Below, one piece after another: positions 47,509 through 60,599 of a DNA stretch of 64,000 nt. The notes below the pieces were generated by a model, which saw nothing but the letters and a program-made list of their open reading frames with translations, was not told the origin of the DNA and ran no database searches. This DNA comes from Brachypodium distachyon. Taxonomy: Eukaryota; Streptophyta; Magnoliopsida; Poales; Poaceae. The stretch lies in contig NC_016132.3 in assembly GCF_000005505.3 (NCBI RefSeq), positions 58,108,914-58,172,913 on the forward strand, read 5' to 3'. The translations under genes were made by a program, and so were the position numbers. Numbering within the stretch: the stretch's first letter is position 1; every line of letters begins with the position of its first letter.

Positions 47509-50500
47509 ATGGATCGCGCCGCCATGCCCGCCCAGGAGGTACGCACACGCGCCGCGCCTCCGCTCGATCCGGCACCGCCGCACTAGTTCCTTCCCCGGGT
47601 GTGGTGGGGTTTCCGCGGCGGCAGGCCTGGGGTTCGGCCTGCGGCTCGCTCGCCCGACGAGTTCCGCCCAGCGCGCGCGCGCGAGGGGCCGCAATTTTAT
47701 TTCTCCCTTCACTGCGTGTCTCGCGATTGCCTCGAATTCGAGCATTCCCTGCTGCTGCGCAGCGCGGCCGGGTTTATCTGGTGTGCTAATGGATTGGAAT
47801 GCCTTCGTTTCTCTGTGTGTCCCAGGAGCTGCCGCTGCCGTCCCCGGAGGCGATTCAGTTCGCGCAGCCGGCCGATTCCAGGTTCCGGACCCTGAACCCG
47901 GGGCCGATACCCATCCCAGCTGCTCCCAGCTCCAGATCGTTGGTGGAGTCGGTACGTACGTGCTGAATAAGATTATGGGCTGAAAAATGCGTGTTAGATT
48001 TCTCAAGTCATCTCGTACGCACGTTCCTCCTGCCGCTTGCTTGCGTGAATAGTTATGATCGGTAGTATCTCTAACCAACTGGAGTCTACAGTAAGCCTTG
48101 GCACGTTTTGATGTCACCTAACTTCCTTATCTGACAATCGAAGTGGACATTAGTTTACTTCCCTCCCAAAAGTGCCGGTCGACTTTAACTTTGTTTACCC
48201 CAATTTTGTGGGTGGAAATTTCAAATGTGCGCCGTTCGCATTCGCATACTAGCCACCGTTTCTGATTGCTGTCCACATTTAGTACAGAGTATAAATCCCA
48301 GTCTGGCTTATGTTTGACAGGCAAAAGTCTCATCTTACATGCATTTCCGAATTTAACATAGGATTTTCGGAAGTACCATTGTGGTCAATGCAAAGTTTCC
48401 TGTAAGTAATCAATGGCTTGATTATGTAGTTGGTCTGCCATGTTATTTTTGTCACAGTTTACAGTATTCTCAGTGCTTGTATGCATGGGAAAAAATTATA
48501 GCCAATTTGGTACTAGTGAAGCTTAATCTTCAATTAGTGTAAAATCTGAAGCAAGTGGGGGATGTGTTATGGATCTCACAACTGACAAGTTCATATGCCG
48601 ATACTATATGCACTTATAAGTTGTGTTCATCTTAAAATCCTTCAGAGTTTGTAACTTTATTTATTCTATTGGCTACTATGCACAATAAGGTAATGTGGCA
48701 AGGCTGAGCTAAGGGGGACATGCTCTTATAATGTTAGACGGCAACCATGGATATGTTTAGTTTTTTCATTGTTTCGATTGAACGGAAAATAATTAATGTC
48801 CCTTTCAAAGGAAAAATATGAGATAAAGTTCGACTTCGTTCCTCTCATCAGATTTCCCATTGTCTTGTTGACAGATCTTTCTTGAATTGCAGGTTTCTGA
48901 TCAAAGAGTAAACCTAGATGTCATAAGCTCATACCAAAGTGAGAATGGATCCCTCTCTACAGTTAGCTCTACAGTTAGTTCAGAAGAGTCAGAGAAAGCA
49001 GCTTATGAACTCCTTGCTCATACTCCTATCAAGTCAACTGATGCACACCTTGTGGAGTTTTCAGAGGCTATGAGAAGTAAGGAGACACAATTTTAGATGA
49101 TCCTACCTGAATCCTAATAAATAAGAGTCATATATACACATGTCTTGCTTTCTACCTGTACTCCAAATAATGACTGGTACAAATTTGTGAATTTGAAGCT
49201 GTTGCAAAAGCACTGCGACGAGTTGCTGAAGGGAAAGCTGCTGCTCAAGCAGAGGCCGCGGAATGGAAGCGTAAATACGAGCTAGAGACAGCACAGAAGC
49301 AACAAACTAAAATCAAAGGTTAGCTTTTTATACCTATGCAATTACTGCTTTTACTTTTAACAGACAGTATTACCAGTTGAGCTGTTAGTTGGCGATTGAA
49401 TTACAGTGGTACTCTAGGTCACAAAGCAAGCGTTGTTTTATACTTTCCAAGTTCATTGGTATTTATCATTGTTTGTTTACAAAGGGAAGTTTTGCTTATG
49501 CTGTTTACACACATATAGATGGCCAGAATTTCTAAGATTGGACAACGCAAACGCCCAGGCACAAATTGAGGTGGCTTCTGTATCCATATGCGGTACAGCG
49601 GTAGTGGTGATTTTAGTCTCACATGGGCAGTTTCAAATGTAGAAAACTATCATATGTATTAGGAATTTCCTAAGCATAGTTCCGGTCCCACTTCAGATGT
49701 GGGCAGGCTTTACCAATTTGAAGTCTTTGGTAATTCTAGCACGCTCCCCGTGGTCATTTTTTTTGTTTGTGACCAGCAAGAGTATCGTATAATCATTGGA
49801 TGGATCCCAAAATGGTTATTTATGTCATACACAGCAGTATGCATTATGCCGTGCTCCAGTACATTGAGGATAAACCCTTAGAACAATCTAACTGTAATGC
49901 TACCTTGTGCAGATTGTGGCAGTTCAACCGGTAATAACTTAGGGAAACTGGCCAGCCAACGGACGCTTGAGACACCTGCCTCTGATCAAACAGCGTGTTG
50001 TGGGAACCATGGGATATGTTCGCATGAGGTTCTCCAAGACGAAGTTCCTGGATCTAACCCAAGATCTAGTCACAAGATGGTTGGAAGAAAGGCATCATTT
50101 AGACTTTCATGGGGATGCAATGGGGACAAAAACGGTCAGCACAAGCATGACTTTGTTTCCTTTGAAAAGGGAGATATAACAACAGCGGAACGCAGCAATA
50201 AGCAGGTTGATCTTCTCCTTCTGTTTGCTACATTTTGATTCAATCAAGAATGTTGTACCTATTTAATTTTTGAATCACTTGTCCAAGAGAATAGTCTCTG
50301 CACTATCTTTCCATAACGATGAATAAATTGGTTTCAGATCTTACTGAGATGGGAATCCCGACCACAGACAGTGCTTTTCATAACAAAACCTAATTCCAAC
50401 CCTGTTCGTGTTCTTTGTGCGGAAATGGTCAGGTGTGTTCTCTCTTCTCTCGCATCACTGGTTACATAGTCTTGATTCCATTTTATGTGAACCCTATCTG

Positions 50501-53500
50501 TGAACGTATTCAGAAAGGATAACTTTTCCATCTTTCTGAACTGCAAGGTGATGTTGATATGCACTCACCGGTATAAGAAGACGCACTTGTCTTCAGTTAT
50601 GCATTTAGTTACTCTAATCATCTTGTTATGTGCGATGCAAGCACTGCTTACATGGTTATATGACATAATGCTGTTGAAAAATATCTATATTGCATTTACA
50701 CCACTGAAACTCTAAACTCAAAATTCTTTTCACTGCAGATGGCTTAAGGAGCATAAAAATATTAATGTCTTTGTGGAGCCATGGGTCAGCAAGGATCTTC
50801 TGACAGAAGATTCCAGCCACAACTTGGTCCAAACATGGGATAATGGTAACCGAATTTATTTTATGTAATGCACTTATTTCATGCTGCTCAAGATTTATCA
50901 TTTCAGAACGTTGCATTTAGTTAAGAAATTATTTACACTTTTGATGTGTGCCTTTGTTTTTCTATTATTGATATTCTTATAGAGGAAGAATGGTTCCACG
51001 ATTGAATCAATTGGTTATAAATAAAATGTAGAATTAATATTGATGGTGCAAACATAATTTTGCTGAACTCTACTGCTGCTCAGATGGTATTTAAGTTTCT
51101 TCCTCTCTTGCTTTTCATGGGGCGTGTTCTAAGATCCCCTGTTACTACTTGAATTCTAAATTCTTATTACCTGTATGTCTAGAATTGCTCAAACCTGGCC
51201 TAGACACATCTGAATAAAGTTCCTTACACTAGTTAACCCACCTTTTCATTGTAGGATTATATTGTTCAGCATTATTTGTTTTGTACTCTCGTGTTTATTT
51301 AGATTTCTGTCCCATACTTTATTCACCTAGCAATCCTCTTTTTCTACCCAACTAATTAGAAAATTCTGATAGATGAGGAGAGAAAGGTGTTGCACAAAAA
51401 GGTTGATCTCATTGTAACACTTGGCGGTGATGGGACTGTTCTATGGGTAAGCGAATAAAGTTCTTTCATCTATCTTTGTAAAGCACCCTTATGTGGTGAT
51501 GGCCAAAACAGCTTATATAGATACTTCTACTCTATAGGTTCAAATTATAAGAAATATTCTGCTTCCTGTTTTGTCATCAATAGTTCAATACTAGTTTTAC
51601 TGCTAAGAAAAATCCCGACGTCATTGTTTAGATGTTTATATTTAGAACAAACTTCAAATTAATAAGAACAAACTTACCAGATGTTTCGTTTTTATACTTC
51701 TTATTCTATTTCAATAGTGGCATCTTTTGCCCCAGTAATGCTTATTTATTCTCCATAGAAAAACTAATTGCTTTTTATAATCTGTTTTTGATTCATAGCT
51801 TCAATTAAGACTTAATTTGGTTAAATTTCTGCTAAACTGCTACTGAAACTAGCTATTGATTCAATTCTCATAACAGGCAGCATCATTGTTCAAAGGACCA
51901 GTTCCTCCGGTTGTTGCATTCTCCATGGGATCACTGGGTTTCATGACACGTTTCCGTATCCTTTATCATCGATGCTGAGTGTTTGCTAGATTACGCTGCT
52001 AAAATTTAATGGTTATATGATCTGTATGAGCTACTGCATTCTGGTTTGAACTTTTTTACCCCTCGTAGTACTGTCTATCAGTGTTATCTTGTTATTATTT
52101 TTCAACAGGAGGCAACAGCCCCGGCCTCTACATCAGTTGATGCACACACCCCTTATCTTGTCATTTATTAGACATTGTTTTTAACTTCTCAAGTGAAGCT
52201 GTAAGTTCATATATAGCATATAATTCTCTTTCCCACAGTGATTAGTTGTTGATGCTCTGCTATTCCAACTTTCCCACCTACATTTCCAGCAAGGCTGGAT
52301 TTTGATTATTTTCAAAATCTCATGCTTGCTAGGAGATAAATTGCACATGAAGTTTTCTACTCTCTTGTTGACAGTCACATATTATCTGTTTCGTGGTCCT
52401 TAACTTGTTTTCAGCAAGCCAACAATATCGCGATTGTTTGGACAATGTGCTGAATGGACCTTTTAGCATAACACTGAGAAACCGTCTACAGTGTCGTGTA
52501 ATCCGTGATGCAGCAAAGGATGAACTTGAGACTGAGGAGCCAATCCTAGCACTAAACGAAGTTACGATTGACCGTGGGATATCATCTTACCTTACGTACC
52601 TGGAGTGCTACTGTGACAGTTCTTTTGTTACATGTGTACAAGGGGATGGACTTATCATATCAACAACCTCTGGAAGCACAGCATACTCATTAGCGGCCGG
52701 AGGATCCATGGTTCATCCACAGGTATGCTCTACTCTGTATTACACACCCTGAATTCATGATTTGCAAGTTCATGACCTTTTTATCGCAGCAAGTCTTGAG
52801 AATATTTCTTTGTTACCTGTGAGTAAAATCAGGTGACATAATTAGAAGTTCAGATGATTTGGGTAGAGCCCAAAATCTTCTCTTGCTTCAATATCAATAG
52901 ATGTCTTAAGAAACTTATGCTAATACATGCAATTCCACTTGTAGTGTCCATAAAGGTTTAACTGAATCAATGTCAAATAGACACATTTCTTCTCGAACTG
53001 AATTGAACGTGTAGGAAAAAACACTCGGTGTTCCATGTTGTAAACTTGACCATTGAAGCAGCAAATTTCCTGTGTAGGCTATAACTACCAAATTATTTAA
53101 CCACAAGTAGCTAAAGTGCAGTGTCCTTAAGGTCGATCCCGTGAAGTTGGCTGTTTTCTCCGCGCCGTTTCTAAACGGCACAGGCGCATAGCTTGCCCCC
53201 ATGCTATTTTGGGTGTCTAACGTCTGGTGGTACATGCATGCAGGTCCCGGGAATACTTTTCACGCCGATCTGTCCCCATTCCTTATCCTTCAGGCCGCTG
53301 ATACTGCCGGAGTATGTGACCCTGCGCGTACAAGTGCCATACAACAGCAGGGGCCACGCGTGGGCATCTTTCGACGGGAAAGACCGGAAGCAGCTGGCCC
53401 CCGGCGACGCTCTCATCTGCAGCATCTCTCCCTGGCCCGTGCCCACGGCTTGCCTCGTGGATTCCACCACCGATTTCCTCCACAGCATCCACGAGGGCCT

Positions 53501-53549
53501 CCATTGGAACCTCAGGAAGACTCAATCCCTCGACGGCCCGCGCGATTGA
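47509..53549 (+). CDS. NADK1: NAD kinase 1-type, ATP-NAD kinase (11 exons)
   Basis: Exons: 47509-47538, 47826-47951, 48893-49076, 49199-49318, 49913-50205, 50338-50432, 50739-50845, 51373-51446, 51877-51955, 52415-52722, 53244-53549. All are GT-AG with continuous phase, giving 573 residues. The enzyme phosphorylates NAD to NADP. The N-terminal 250 residues are the plant-specific extension ([20 protein letters not shown] coiled segment, WKRKYELE). The catalytic part holds [16 protein letters not shown] (GGDGT at 336-340), [25 protein letters not shown], and [20 protein letters not shown]. No transit peptide is evident, which fits the cytosolic NADK1 rather than the plastid calmodulin-binding NADK2. 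Exon 3 could alternatively begin at an upstream AG (about 48874). A GATAAATA near 47249 may be the TATA box. Confidence 0.9.
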
Positions 53550-53599
53550 TGGATGCGGTGCCTTTGCCCGTGGATGCATACCTTTCCTCCCAAGATTTT

Positions 53600-54540
53600 A
53601 GCTGACATCGAGAGGATAAAGTGTACCTGTGCGAGTTTGTTCTTGATACTAGTATCTCCTTTACTGTTCAGTCTATACGTATAGAAGATTGCACTTAGAA
53701 GTTGGAGGTAGTACTAGCGCAGGCAGTGCAGAATCCAAGTATATAATGGAGTGGCCATGGCCCATGGGTTCCTGAAACTGATGCAAATATGCAATGTACT
53801 ACTGGAACAGCACGGGTGGCAAGCGATACAGTAGTTCTACTGATCTGGACAGAGTATGGGAGAGTAGATATAATATGGGTGGCAGAAGAATGTGGGCAAA
53901 TGTATAGTCGCACATGATTTCGCTGAATGAGGAAATAATACTACGATTCGTTAGACAGCTGAAGGCAATGATCTTTATAATCAGATTACTTGCATCATGT
54001 CTCAATATCATTTAGTACTATGGATAGAGTAAGCCAAAGATCTGTGCCGCTACTTTACTGTTTTCAAATCAGGCACACTTGGATGGATGGATGGATGGAT
54101 CAGCCTCACGCCCTCATTCTGCGTGGCATTCTGAGCCGGTGTAGTATACGGCCGGCCACGCCATACCAACTGGAGTTTAAAAGGCAGTCCTGCCCATGAT
54201 TCCGTAATTATTCCCCTGCTACCACCAGCACCAGTGAGTGACAGTGTCTCACCGCGCCGCCTCAATTGCCGTGCGGTGTCTGCTGTGTCGTCTCTCGTCG
54301 TGTTCCCTTCCCGCGCCCGGGCGAGAACGTGAAGTCCCTTGTTGCTTTCCATGCCTCCAACCTACCCCCACGCCCTCGCTCACGGGCCTCCTCGCCAATC
54401 CAGCTCCTCTCCTTCCTTCCAACCATGCTCACACCAAAACCCCCAGCTCGCCCACTGTACCACCACCTCTAGCCAGATCCACCACCCCTGCCATTACCAT
54501 ATCAGTCACTCCATCCTCCACTCTACACTCTACAGGCAAC
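53600..54540. other. Intergenic stretch between NADK and the LRR kinase
   Basis: 3' flank of the NAD kinase gene and promoter/leader of the LRR receptor kinase. It includes a (GGAT)n microsatellite at about 54083-54100 and a pyrimidine-rich leader from about 54290. Confidence 0.45.
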
Positions 54541-54541
54541 A

Positions 54542-57500
54542 ATGGCGGCTCCTCCTCCAAAGCCAATGCTGCTGCAGCTCATCCTACTGTTCTTCTTCGT
54601 CTTCGTCGCGTCGTCGGCTTCAGCGGCGGCGGCGGACATGCCGATGCCGGTGAACGAGGAAGTGCTGGGCCTCGTCGTCTTCCGGTCCGCCCTCGCCGAC
54701 CCGTCCGGCGCGCTCTCCGCCTGGTCCGAGTCCGACGCGACGCCCTGCGGCTGGGCGCACGTCGAGTGCGACCCGGCCACCTCCCGCGTCCTCCGGCTCT
54801 CTCTCGACAACCTCTTCCTCTCCTCCACCTCCGGCACCGGCGGCATCCCGCGCGGCCTCGACCGGCTCCCGGCGCTCCAATCCCTCTCCCTCGCAGGCAA
54901 CAACTTCTCCGGCAATCTCTCCCCCGGCCTCTCCCTCCTTGCCTCCCTCCGCTCCCTCGACCTCTCACACAACGCCTTCTCCGGCAATCTCCCCGAGGAC
55001 TTCCCCTTTCTCCCCGCGCTCCGGTACCTCGACCTCACAGCAAACTCCTTCTCCGGCTCTCTCCCGACATCCTTCCCTTCCACGCTCCGCTTCCTCATGC
55101 TCTCCGGGAACGCCTTCTCCGGCCCGGTTCCTCTCGGGTTATCCAACAGCGCTCTGCTTCTCCACCTCAACGTGTCCGGGAACCAGCTCTCGGGCACGCC
55201 GGACTTCCCCAGCGCGCTCTGGCCGCTGTCCCGGCTCCGCGCGCTCGACCTGTCGAACAACCGGCTCTCCGGCCCCGTGGCCGCCGGCATTGCCAGCCTC
55301 CATAATCTGAAAACCGTCGACCTCAGCGGCAACCGGTTCTCCGGGGCTATCCCAGCCGACATCGGCCTCTGCCCGCACCTCAGCAGGATCGACCTCAGCT
55401 CCAACGCCTTCGACGGCGCGCTCCCGGGCTCCATCGGGGCTCTCTCCTCGCTCGTCTTCTTCTCCGCCTCCGGCAACCGGCTCTCCGGCCAGGTGCCTTC
55501 CTGGTTCGGCGGGCTGACAGCGCTCCAGCACCTCGACCTCTCCGACAACACGCTCACGGGTACATTGCCTGAGTCTCTTGGTCAGCTCAAGGACCTCGGG
55601 TTCCTCAGCTTCTCCAAGAACAAGCTCGTTGGCAGCATCCCGGAGTCCATGTCCGGCTGCACCAAGCTCGCGGAGCTCCATTTGAGAGGCAACATCCTCA
55701 GCGGCGCCATCCCCGAAGCTCTGTTCGACCTCGGGCTCGAGACGCTCGACGCGTCGGGGAACGCGCTCACGGGCGCCCTGCCGCCGTCGCCGGGGCTGGC
55801 GGAGACGACACTGCAGTGGCTCGACCTCTCGGGAAACCAGCTTACCGGTGCCATTCGGGGACTCTTCGTCAACCTCCGGTACATGAACCTGTCCGGTAAT
55901 CCTCTGCGCGCGCAGCTGCCGCCGGAGCTTGGTTTGCTCCGCGACCTCACGGTGCTCGACCTCCGCGGCTGCGGGCTCTACGGGCCGGTGCCTGCCGGCC
56001 TCTGCGAGTCCGGCAGCCTCGCCGTGCTCCAGCTCGACGGCAACTCCCTCTCTGGCCCCATTCCCGACAGCATCCGGAAATGCTCTGCTCTCTACCTTCT
56101 GTAAGTCCAAAATCAATTGACACTCGTCAGAAATGTCTACAATTGTTTCATCTAAAAAAATGTCTACAATTGTAAAATTTGCAATTTGTGATGAATGATA
56201 CGTTTGGTCATGGCAGGAGCTTGGGGCACAACGGACTGAGCGGGCAGATACCGGCGGGGATCGGGGAGCTGAAGAAGCTGGAGATCCTGCGGCTGGAGGA
56301 CAACAAGCTGAGCGGCGAGATACCGCAGCAGCTGGGCGGGCTGGAGAGCCTCCTGGCAGTGAACATCTCGCATAATCGGCTAGTTGGGCGGTTGCCGTCG
56401 TCGGGCGTGTTCCAGAGCCTGGACGCGAGCGCCATCGACGGCAACCTCGGCGTGTGCAGCCCGCTGGTGAAGGAGCCCTGCCGGATGAGCGTGCCCAAGC
56501 CGCTCGTGCTCGACCCCAACCAGTACGCCCACGGCAACAACAGTGGCGACGACATTGGTACGAACAACGGCGGCGATGGCGATGGCGAGGCGGCGCCGAG
56601 GAAGAAGCGGCGGGTGCTGAGCGTGTCGGCCATGGTGGCCATCGGGGCGGCGCTGGTGATCGTGCTCGGCGTCGTGGTGGTCACATTGCTCAACGTGTCG
56701 GCGCGGCGGAGGGCCGGCGCCGGCCTGCTGCTCCCGGAGACGAAGGAGCTGGAGAGCATCGTGTCGGCCAGCACGAGGACGACGAAGACGTCGACAGGCA
56801 AGGCTGCCAACACCGGCAAGATGGTGACGTTCGGGCCTGGGACGAACAGCCTCCGCAGCGAGGACCTCGTGGGCGGCGCCGACGTGCTGCTGAGCAAGGC
56901 GACGGAGCTGGGCCGCGGCGGTTCGTCCGGGCGCGCCTCGTACCGCGCGCCCGTCGGCGACGGCCGCGTCGTGGCCATCAAGAAGCTGCTGCTCGCGAAC
57001 TCCGCCATGGACCAGCAGCCCTCGTCTGCCTCTACCAACGCCGCACGCGAGGTGTTCGACCGCGAAGCGCGCGTCCTGGGCGCGGCGAGGCATCCGAACC
57101 TGATGCCGCTCAAGGGGTACTACTGGACGCCGCGGATGCAGCTGCTCATCACCGACTTCGCCCCACACGGCAGCCTCGAGGCGCGCCTCCACGGCAACAA
57201 CAACAACGGCAACAATGGCGTGTCGTCGCCGGCACCGATGACGTGGGAGGAGAGGTTCAGGGTGATATCCGGCACGGCGAGCGGGCTGGCACACCTGCAC
57301 CACTCGTTCCGGCCCCCATTGATCCACTACAACGTAAAGCCCAGCAACATCCTCCTCGACTCCCGCTGCAACCCGCTCATCTCCGACTTCGGCCTCGCCC
57401 GTCTCCAACCGGAGACGAGCCCGAACGAGAAGCGTGGCGGCGCCATGGGGTACGCGGCGCCGGAGGTGGCGTGCGGGAGCCTACGTGTCAACGAGAAGTG

Positions 57501-57828
57501 CGACGTGTACGGGTTCGGGGTGGTGGTGCTGGAGACGGTGACGGGGCGGAGGGCCGTGGAGTACGGGGACGATGACGTGGCCGTGCTGGTGGACCAGGTG
57601 AGATCGGCGCTGGAGACGACGACGACACGTGGCGGCGGCGTGCTGGATTGGGTGGACCCGGCGATGGGCGGCGAGTTCCCGGAGGAGGAGGCGGTGCCGG
57701 TGCTGAAGCTGGGGATCGTGTGCACGTCGCAGGTCCCGTCCAACCGGCCGTCCATGGCCGAGGTGGTCCAGGTCCTGCACGTCATCAGGGCCCCCTTGCC
57801 CGGAATGGAACCTTTCGGACACTCGTGA
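54542..57828 (+). CDS. LRR receptor-like kinase, probable pseudokinase, 1056 aa
   Basis: Exons 54542-56100 and 56217-57828; the intron is 116 bp and GT-AG. Signal peptide (residues 1 to about 31), LRR N-cap (LVVFRSALADPSGALSAW), then about 20 leucine-rich repeats of the extracellular plant type (L-x-L-x-x-N-x-F/L-S-G-x-(I/L)-P). An acidic/Asn spacer follows, then a transmembrane helix near 655-680 (VSAMVAIGAALVIVLGVVVV) and a kinase domain from about 730. In the kinase, VAIKK keeps the ATP-binding Lys and SDFGLAR keeps DFG. The catalytic loop reads HYNVKPSNILLD instead of HRDLKxxN, so the base Asp is lost. This fits the subgroup annotated as probably inactive receptor kinases (At3g28040/IRK-like). 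It likely signals by scaffolding. The ligand is unknown. Confidence 0.88.
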
Positions 57829-57829
57829 T

Positions 57830-59045
57830 TCAGCTCACTTACGACCTGCAGGGTACGGACACTACGGACGCACGATTAGTTGGCAGCTGCTTTGCATGGA
57901 CCGACCGTGCGTCGCATGCTGCAACCACGGCATATATTGCATAGATCCGCAAGCACTATATACCGTGTGCTCTTAATTCACGATGCTAGCTCTCTTTGTT
58001 CATGTCACGTGTTTCCTAGTGAAATTAATTAGTTAAGGTCCTGGCACGTACATTGTTTCCATCTTCGATTTTTTTTCCAGCTTTTTGGATGTCAAAATGT
58101 GACTGATCGATGCACTACTTCTCTTGTTTTTCACAGTTCCAGTAGTACTCGCTCTAATTCATATTCAAATTTGCCCAAATATAGATGTATCTGCGTCTAC
58201 ATACATGTATTTCGTAATATGGGTGGGAGGGAGTACATGGAATTGAAATTATTGCTCATGTACATGTGATCCCTTTTGTGTTGTTCCCGAGCTGTAAACA
58301 AAGTTAAGTTGGCGCTTGTCTGTTGGTTGGTTCCTTGTTGGGGTCCTTCTCCTTCGCTACATAACTTGAGCTGCATGAGTCATGCATCTGAGAGTGCACG
58401 CGCTTGTGAACCCGGGCTCCACCACCACGCAGAAAAGCATGAACAGAATTATGAACCACCTTTTGTTTGGGTCCTCATGGAGGCCGGGATCTTGGAGTTT
58501 CAATTATAGAGATCGAGGTTCTGGCATTTGTAGCAATGCTTGGATTGGCATGTGATCGATTATCGGCAACCGGACATCTGTCGGAGTCCTAGCGAATCGG
58601 GCTCGATCGAATCAAAAAACAAAAATTCAGTTAACCAACATGCATTATCAAGGTAAAAAGGGTCATATAATAGTCGTGCTACAGTTGTACTGGGTTCTGC
58701 ATCGGTCGCTGCATTATACTGTAGTTCCGGGTTAGCTAGACAGACAGACATGTGAGTGTGGTTTGTTTCATGCTCGAGTTTATGTTTTACTGGATTGTTT
58801 GTCTGACGTAGAACTATTTTGTGGTGGGCACACTGGCAAGCTGTTTGGTTACTGCAGACAGCAGGTGTTGATGATCCCTTTTCGGCCTTTTCTTTTGACA
58901 TGTCAGATTATCTATGTGCTCCCTTTCCACGTGCCAGTCTGGCTGCTGGTCTCGTGTGCTATCCACGCCGCACGTGCCTCGATCGATCGTGTGGTCACTC
59001 TAGTTAAAACACTTGCTGATCGATCGGATGTGCGCAACTGAAAAG
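57830..59045. other. Intergenic stretch with one MITE
   Basis: 3' flank of the LRR kinase gene. No gene was recognised; the Stowaway element at 58148-58233 is the only structure. Confidence 0.45.
58148..58233. mobile_element. Short Stowaway-like MITE (86 bp)
   Basis: TA (58146-58147), then CTCGCTCTAATTCATATTCA. The right end in reverse complement is CTCCCTCCCACCCATATTAC, followed by TA (58234-58235). The ends are diverged but the architecture is intact. Confidence 0.7.
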
Positions 59046-59214
59046 TAGTTACCGCTCAACGGTTTTTTTGAGAAACGGGCAGGTGGGGCTGCCTTTCATT
59101 GAAAGAAGGAGAACAAAAGAAACAGTACAGGTACAAATGCTCGAGCAGAGCAAAGAAAAGAAACAGAAAGAACAAGGAAGAAAGAGGACGAGGTCCTCTG
59201 AGCAGCGGCAGAGC

Positions 59215-60400
59215 CTATTCTCGCAGCATCATGTTGACACCACGGGATAGCGCCCAGGCGGAGATGGACTCAGCGGCGCTTTGCATGAAATGTTCCAGCG
59301 AAAGGTCGGTATTTCTGAAAATTCGGCGGTCTCGCTCCCGCCAGATATCCCAAAGGACCAAGAGGGCGGTAGATTTAGCCCGGCTCGCCTCTTGACTCGT
59401 TCCTCTCGTGATGCTGCAGAACCAGTCAAAAGGGGAGCTCGCCGGGAGCCAGTTCCGCGGCTGGAGGGTCCGCAGACCATAGTGACGCCCGATGCGATCC
59501 CAAACTGCCAGCGACCAGGGGCACTCGTAGCAGAGGTGATCCGCCGTCTCCAGATTGCGCCTGCAAAGCTGACAGAAGTAAGAATTAGGCCACCCCCTGG
59601 CGAGAAGAACATCGGCAGTGAGAACCCTTCTCCTTGCGAGAAGCCAGAGGAAGAAACGGGAGTTAGAGGGGGCCTTAATGTCCCAAATGTCAGCTTTGAA
59701 GGAGGAGCGAGCTGCGCCCTTGAACTGCAGGTGGTAGGCGGAGGAGGCCGAGTAGCAGCCGTGGGCGGAAAAACGCCACCTGAAGGAGTCGTCGCCCTCC
59801 GAAAGGGACACGGAGCGCACACGGCCCCAAAGCTCCACAAATTCGTGCAGATTTTCCGCCGTAACCTTGCCTCGAAGGTCTCGAATCCACTTGCCCTGCT
59901 GCAGCGCCTCTGCAACCGACCTGTTCTTACGTGAGGCAAGCTTGTAGAGGGAGGACATGGCGATACGAGGCGCCGCACCACACCAGCTGTCATGCCAAAA
60001 AAGAGAAGAGGTACCCTTACCCAAGGAAGTGGAACGTTGCCAGAGCAAAGAGGTCGCGGTCCACCTCGGAACATGGAGTCGGCAGACCAATCCAAGGCTT
60101 ATCCGGGCTGACCCGCTCATGCCACAGCCAGCGAAGACGTAGGGCACGGCCAAAAGCAACAAGGTCGTGGATGCCAAGCCCACCCAACCGTTGCGGCCTG
60201 CACACGGCGCGCCAGGCCACCTTGCACTGGCCACCCAAGGCCGCCGTGTTAGCCGCCCAAAGCCAACCCCTTCTGATCTTGTCACAATCCTTAACGAACC
60301 AGGCCGGGAGGTGGTGAGAAGAGAGCGTATAAACCGGAATCGCCGAAAGGACAGCACGCAAGAGGACGAGCCGGCTGGCAGCCGAGAAGAAACCACTCTT
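59215..60400 (-). pseudogene. LINE ORF2 C-terminal region with zf-RVT
   Basis: An open frame of about 390 codons. It ends with the zinc-binding RT tail (FFLWLLARRRVLTADVLLAR, CQLCRRNLETADHLCYECPW) and LVLWDIWRERDRRIF, typical of plant L1 elements. The Cys/His spacing C-x2-C-(x)n-H-x3-C is kept. Confidence 0.85.
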
Positions 60401-60599
60401 CCATGAGGAAAGACGATTGGCCATCTTGTCGAGGAGCGGCTGGAGGTCGTTTTTCTTCAGGCTGCGAATCGAGAGAGGCATTCCCAGGTAGGGACAGGGA
60501 AGCTCCATCACCGGAATAGTCAGCGGCGGGATCTGAGGAAGGTCAACATCAGAACACCTAATCGGGATAGCCGCACTCTTGGAGAAGTTAACCTGAAGT

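Noticed and set aside
54523..55557. 344-codon minus ORF and other antisense ORFs over the LRR kinase
   Set aside because: Periodic Ser/Arg/Glu translation mirrors the leucine-rich repeats; the sense frame has clear domains.
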